From positions 1 to 14,485 of the forward strand of contig JAHHTN010000054.1 of the NCBI GenBank assembly GCA_020024645.1: DNA of 14,485 bases, written 5' to 3'. Under the pieces are notes generated by a model. It did no database searches. It worked only from the letters and a program-made list of their open reading frames with translations, and was not told where the DNA came from. The stretch comes from Faecalimonas sp. GTDB taxonomy: Bacteria; Bacillota; Clostridia; Lachnospirales; Lachnospiraceae. Below, piece by piece: positions 14,465 through 14,485 of this stretch. The translations under genes were made by a program, and so were the position numbers. Positions within the stretch are counted from its first letter, which is position 1, and the number at the start of each line of letters is the position of its first letter.

Positions 14465-14485
14465 AAGGAGGGGATTCCATTGAAT
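14465..14485 (+). promoter_or_regulatory. Ribosome site and probable TTG start of a gene cut by the window edge
   Basis: AAGGAGGGG (14465-14473) is an almost perfect ribosome binding site. Six bases later a TTG (14480-14482) is followed by AAT, and then the window ends. The quality and spacing suggest that another plus-strand gene of the same operon starts here, but only two codons are visible and nothing can be said of its product. Confidence 0.5.

Overview
The window looks like chromosomal DNA of a low-GC, Gram-positive anaerobe. A clostridial, Lachnospiraceae-type genome is my best guess. This is inferred from the AT-rich sequence, strong AAGGAGG-type ribosome sites, TTGACA/TATAAT-like promoters, a T-box leader on tyrS, a Firmicutes-style ecfA1-ecfA2-ecfT-truA order and an ECF sigma factor paired with a DUF4367-like membrane protein. 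No tRNA, rRNA, CRISPR array, transposase or prophage gene is visible.

Layout. (1) Positions 1-1048, plus strand: a good promoter, an unrecognised secreted protein, a 64-residue single-pass membrane protein and a terminator that works in both directions. (2) Positions 1055-2645, minus strand: tyrS behind a complete tyrosine T-box riboswitch with its own promoter. (3) Positions 2675-5044, minus strand: nagB-nagA-flavin reductase, a tight amino-sugar catabolic operon with a flavoprotein at its end. (4) Positions 5199-8141, minus strand: topB (topoisomerase III) and truA (tRNA pseudouridine synthase). (5) Positions 8181-10726, minus strand: ecfA1-ecfA2-ecfT, the energising module of a vitamin/metal ECF transporter, followed by a perfect 20-bp-arm palindrome. 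(6) Positions 10779-11711, minus strand: an EamA-type exporter. (7) Positions 11783-14485, plus strand: a divergent cyclophilin gene with its terminator, then an ECF sigma factor, its overlapping probable anti-sigma partner, a small three-helix membrane protein, a small secreted beta-rich protein and, at the very edge, a ribosome site that probably opens another gene.

How the genes work together. NagA and NagB convert N-acetylglucosamine-6-phosphate to glucosamine-6-phosphate and then to fructose-6-phosphate and ammonia. EcfA1, EcfA2 and EcfT form the shared ATPase/transmembrane motor that would be combined with substrate-binding S components encoded elsewhere. The sigma/anti-sigma pair with its membrane and secreted neighbours looks like a small envelope-signalling locus.

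Most of the window is ordinary core-genome content. The least explained parts are the secreted/membrane pair at the left end, the sigma-factor locus at the right end and the palindromic element between truA and ecfT. I see no clear evidence for a wholly new system. Several computed starts lay too far upstream, at TTG, GTG or unsupported ATG codons. I moved them to the codon that has a ribosome binding site.
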